Assembly: GCA_034687125.1 (NCBI GenBank)
Contig: JAQGBZ010000033.1
Location: 281,862 to 345,861, forward strand
DNA length: 64,000 nt
Source of the DNA: Neelides folsomi
Taxonomy: Eukaryota; Arthropoda; Collembola; Neelipleona; Neelidae
Reading direction: 5' to 3'
Shown: one piece after another, positions 63,815 to 64,000 of the stretch
How positions within the stretch are numbered: position 1 is the stretch's first letter
Layout: each line of letters opens with the position of its first letter
Program-made: the position numbers and the translations under genes
Notes under the pieces: generated by a model
What the model saw: only the letters and a program-made list of their open reading frames with translations
The model's database searches: none
Told to the model about the DNA's origin: nothing

Positions 63815-64000
63815 TAAATTATCCTTTCAATCTATTAATTTATTCTTTCAATCTTTTAAATTATTCTTTCAATCTATTAAATTATTCTTTCAATCTTTTA
63901 AATTATTCTTTCAATCTATTAATTTATTCTTTCAATCTTTTAAATTATTCTTTCAATCTATTAATTTATTCTTTCAATCTTTTAAATTATTCTTTCAATC
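63815..64000. repeat. 21-bp tandem array with 42-bp higher-order period, cut by window end
   Basis: About nine head-to-tail copies of a unit like TATTCTTTCAATCTTTTAAAT. Two variants (TTTTAAAT and TATTAATT ends) largely alternate, giving a 42-bp super-unit. The array continues beyond the window. Confidence 0.9.

Overview
The window is strongly AT-rich eukaryotic DNA carrying compact, intron-rich protein genes. Most introns are about 50-200 bp with GT-AG ends. Gene content (an arrow/LRP6-type Wnt co-receptor, dumpy-type EGF repeats, a Gr-family chemoreceptor) points to an arthropod. I infer a copepod, possibly a sea louse, but nothing in the window proves the species. All gene models were spliced by eye from reading frames, splice sites, phase and family resemblance. 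Every complete model keeps one open frame with matching intron phases.

Left part (1-19.8 kb): the 3' end of UBE2O (+), ASH2L (+), MRPL20 (-), an unrecognised seven-exon gene (+, 425 aa), a secreted receptor-like gene joining two VEGFR/PDGFR-type Ig domains to EGF repeats (-, 690 aa), and the axonemal gene DRC1 (-, 659 aa). Middle (19.8-42 kb): arrow/LRP6 (+, 1464 aa), SEC31 (+, 1491 aa), an MFSD9-like transporter (+, 421 aa), a Gr-type gustatory receptor (-, 485 aa) and a UBAC1-like protein (+, 360 aa). Right part (42-64 kb) is sparser: PAQR4 (+, 329 aa), the last three exons of an FBXO42-like gene (-), a gene-poor stretch of about 5.6 kb, XPC (+, 706 aa), an EEIG1/FAM102-type NT-C2 protein (+), a GC-rich coding stretch continuing from it, and a 21-bp tandem array running off the end.

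The genes do not form one pathway. They are mostly housekeeping genes (ubiquitin transfer, histone H3K4 methylation, mitochondrial translation, COPII coats, DNA repair) mixed with signalling and sensory genes. Mobile DNA seen is non-autonomous: a 553-bp foldback element with arms of about 230 bp beside the FBXO42 exons, and two palindromic MITE-like elements of about 100-115 bp, one inside an LRP6 intron and one just past the chemoreceptor stop. The most novel observation is the secreted VEGFR/PDGFR-like Ig plus EGF protein with no membrane segment or kinase. The unrecognised 425-aa gene and the ambiguous 3' end of the NT-C2 gene come next.
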